Positions 7,301-7,603 of a stretch of 7,603 nt of DNA are shown here, in pieces. The translations under genes were made by a program, and so were the position numbers. The notes under the pieces were generated by a model that saw only the letters and a list, made by a program, of their open reading frames with translations, ran no database searches and had not been told where the DNA came from. The DNA lies in contig JASHXK010000434.1 of assembly GCA_030043575.1 (NCBI GenBank), positions 1-7,603 of the forward strand, in the 5' to 3' direction. Numbering within the stretch: position 1 is the first letter of the stretch; the number at the start of each line of letters is the position of its first letter. The DNA is from Terriglobales bacterium (GTDB lineage Bacteria; Acidobacteriota; Terriglobia; Terriglobales; Acidobacteriaceae).

Positions 7301-7603
7301 ACCATCACGCAAGACCAGCCGCAGCAGGGAACCTACACCGTCGCCTCCAACGGCGCGTTCAGCCTGCAATGCACCGGCGGGTGCCCTGTGGGCTATCTCT
7401 ACGCCGCCAACAAAGGCATGCTCATCGGCACCGGCAGCAACACCATCTTTGGACAGCTCGAGCCGCAAACCGGCGGCCCATTCTCCAACGCCTCGCTGTC
7501 GGGAAGTTACGTGGCCGGCTCGCTCGCGCCGCTCGACTACGCCAACGCCAGTAACGAAGTCGATGCCGGCTCAGCGAACGGCACCGGCACTCTGGTCACC
7601 GCC
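4382..7603 (+). CDS. Very large secreted repeat protein: PCRVxDTR modules, putative Ig repeats, beta-repeat tail; 3' end outside the window
   Basis: The frame stays open for 1074 codons to the window edge. Residues 1-26 are a signal peptide (MTSGSRSPW, then LFLIFVLLTLSISL, cleavage near HSQ). Three modules of about 105-115 residues follow (36-149, 163-277, 303-409). Each opens with PCRVxDTR and carries a NxTVxP strand, a YLTxWP turn, a VSTLN strand and an ILDIxxYF-like end. Similar PxRxLDTR...GYLTVxPxG...VxGYF modules occur in secreted actinobacterial proteins. Next come three putative-Ig (He_PIG) repeats (414-499, 505-592, 597-683), each with 'GGVxPYxWSV..G.LP.GL.L...TGxISGTP'. From 692 to the end lie about four diverged Gly/Ser/Asn-rich units, starting LSGNYVF, INGSWVF, LNGTAVS and LSGSYVA. 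No catalytic residues, transmembrane segment or sorting signal are visible, but the C-terminus is missing. A role in the cell surface, adhesion or the extracellular matrix is inferred. GC content is high throughout, and this creates long meaningless open frames on the other strand. Confidence 0.94.
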   Translation, partial: MTSGSRSPWLFLIFVLLTLSISLHSQTALQLVNVTPCRVVDTRQPNGPFGGPVMGANTSRSFAIPQGACNIPSLAAAYSLNVTVVPRGSLNYLTAWPTGQTQPVVSTLNSYDGRVKANAAIIPAGTNGAVSVYVTNTTDVILDIDGYFAPATTSTLGLFPLTPCRVADTRGVTGPLGGPSLSKNQTRDFPILASACDIPDGAQAYSLNFTVVPKTTLGYLTVWPTGESQMPVVSTLNAPTGTVVANAALVPGGTDGAISVYASDATDVIIDINGYFASGNYAMPLLPIHNDTPSGLALYPITPCRVLDTRPPGSGAFSGMIPVNVLGSNCNVPAALAYVFNATVIPQNGPMGYLTLWPDAEGMPLVSTLNAYDGAVTSNMAIVPTLNGDVDAFAYNPTNLILDIFSYFAPIEPLTITTATLPNATLGYSYSTTLAAAGGVPPYSWSVSSGSLPTGLTLNPQTGTISGTPAATGNYSFNVEVTDSESPPASVATGLPITVAGALSQLIITSASLPSGEQNWPYNAALAATGGVTPYTWSVTSGTLPSGLSLNPGTGVISGTPIGGGTSTFTVEVSDSEHTPATATQSLSITISAAVPLSVATTSLPGGTTGASYSAPLAAIGGVYPYSWSVTSGSLPAGLVLNSSTGTISGTPLVAGTSSFTVQVSDSETPPVTASASLSIVIAQGGGNPGLLSGNYVFYLHGFNSSGAWTLAGSFISNGNGAITSGVLDSNSTSGSPSTSTFSGAYFIATNGLNTLSVELSPQQTMTFAFVLDSTGNGRIIEYDDTTGTGSRGAGVLRKATPSAFSLSAINGSWVFGVTGHAVHSSQQVERFVDVGQFALSSGTVSNGTCDINDGGSYQTCTFSGTVSAVNATTGRATASIQSNNGNTDEVIYVVSSTELVMEQMDAAPVPQVVGDVQLQSGTFSKSSLNGTAVSYMQDINSDDGLDQSVANIVSFNGSGSFSVTAMDEDLAGTITQDQPQQGTYTVASNGAFSLQCTGGCPVGYLYAANKGMLIGTGSNTIFGQLEPQTGGPFSNASLSGSYVAGSLAPLDYANASNEVDAGSANGTGTLVTA
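4487..5608 (+). repeat. Three PCRVxDTR modules in the large secreted protein
   Basis: Modules cover about 4487-4828, 4868-5212 and 5288-5608. Each has exactly two cysteines: one in PCR and one in a later [GSN]-x-C-[ND]-[IV]-P site (Cys 37/69, 164/196, 304/330). The spacings are 32, 32 and 26 residues. The third copy is most diverged: it lacks the GYF ending (it has FSYFAP) and is preceded by a longer linker. The exported location and the repeated pair suggest one disulfide per module, which is inference. Confidence 0.88.
5621..6430 (+). repeat. Three putative-Ig (He_PIG) repeats in the large secreted protein
   Basis: Units lie at about 5621-5878, 5894-6157 and 6170-6430. All share G-x-x-Y near the start, then GGVxPYxWSV, LPxGL and TGxISGTP, and end in VxDSExxP followed by a strand. 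They are similar at the DNA level as well, consistent with duplication. Such repeats usually act as stalk-like spacers in bacterial surface proteins. Confidence 0.9.
6455..7603 (+). repeat. Diverged ~115-residue beta-repeat tail, incomplete
   Basis: Unit starts are visible at residues 692, 810, 929 and 1039 as [LI]-[SN]-G followed by a hydrophobic strand. Each runs through an 'aGsF..nGnGaitsG'-like or 'FsgTvs' segment and a D/N-rich turn. Spacings are 118, 119 and 110 residues, and identity between units is low. Two close cysteine pairs occur (850/861 and 997/1001). The last unit is cut by the window end. Confidence 0.6.

Overview
The window looks like a chromosomal segment of an acidobacterium (Acidobacteriota, probably class Terriglobia). 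This is inferred from protein style: a secreted protein with several IPT/TIG domains around an uncharacterised core, and a very large secreted protein built from PCRVxDTR modules, putative Ig (He_PIG) repeats and a glycine/serine-rich beta-repeat tail. No rRNA, tRNA or marker gene is present, so the taxonomy is a judgement and not a proof.

Layout. Left third, minus strand: a secreted 811-residue IPT/TIG protein (264-2699), followed after 77 bases by the start of a second minus-strand gene (1-186) that leaves the window and resembles DUF1906/Rv2525c-like glycoside-hydrolase-like proteins. A perfect 12-bp inverted repeat lies between them, just after the first stop codon. Middle: about 0.9 kb (2700-3583) without a convincing gene. 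It holds the leader of the IPT gene, with one long imperfect hairpin, and ends in five tandem 7-bp repeats. Next comes a decayed locus (3584-4167). It starts with the first ~80 residues of an endonuclease/exonuclease/phosphatase (EEP) family protein and then runs into the C-terminal part of an unrelated protein, broken by two single-base frameshifts. Right 43%, plus strand: a very large secreted protein starting at 4382 and still open at the window end (1074 codons visible). Its reading frame has no stop codon inside the window.

How the parts relate. The two intact genes encode exported, repeat-built, probably cell-surface or extracellular proteins. They are transcribed divergently and separated by the gene-poor, decayed middle. 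The IPT and DUF1906-like genes may share a transcript, with the intercistronic hairpin limiting or stabilising it. No complete pathway, defence system, mobile element, CRISPR array or RNA gene could be supported. The points most worth attention are the fused and frameshifted EEP remnant beside the heptamer repeat, the paired cysteines in each PCRVxDTR module, and the uncharacterised core of the IPT protein.
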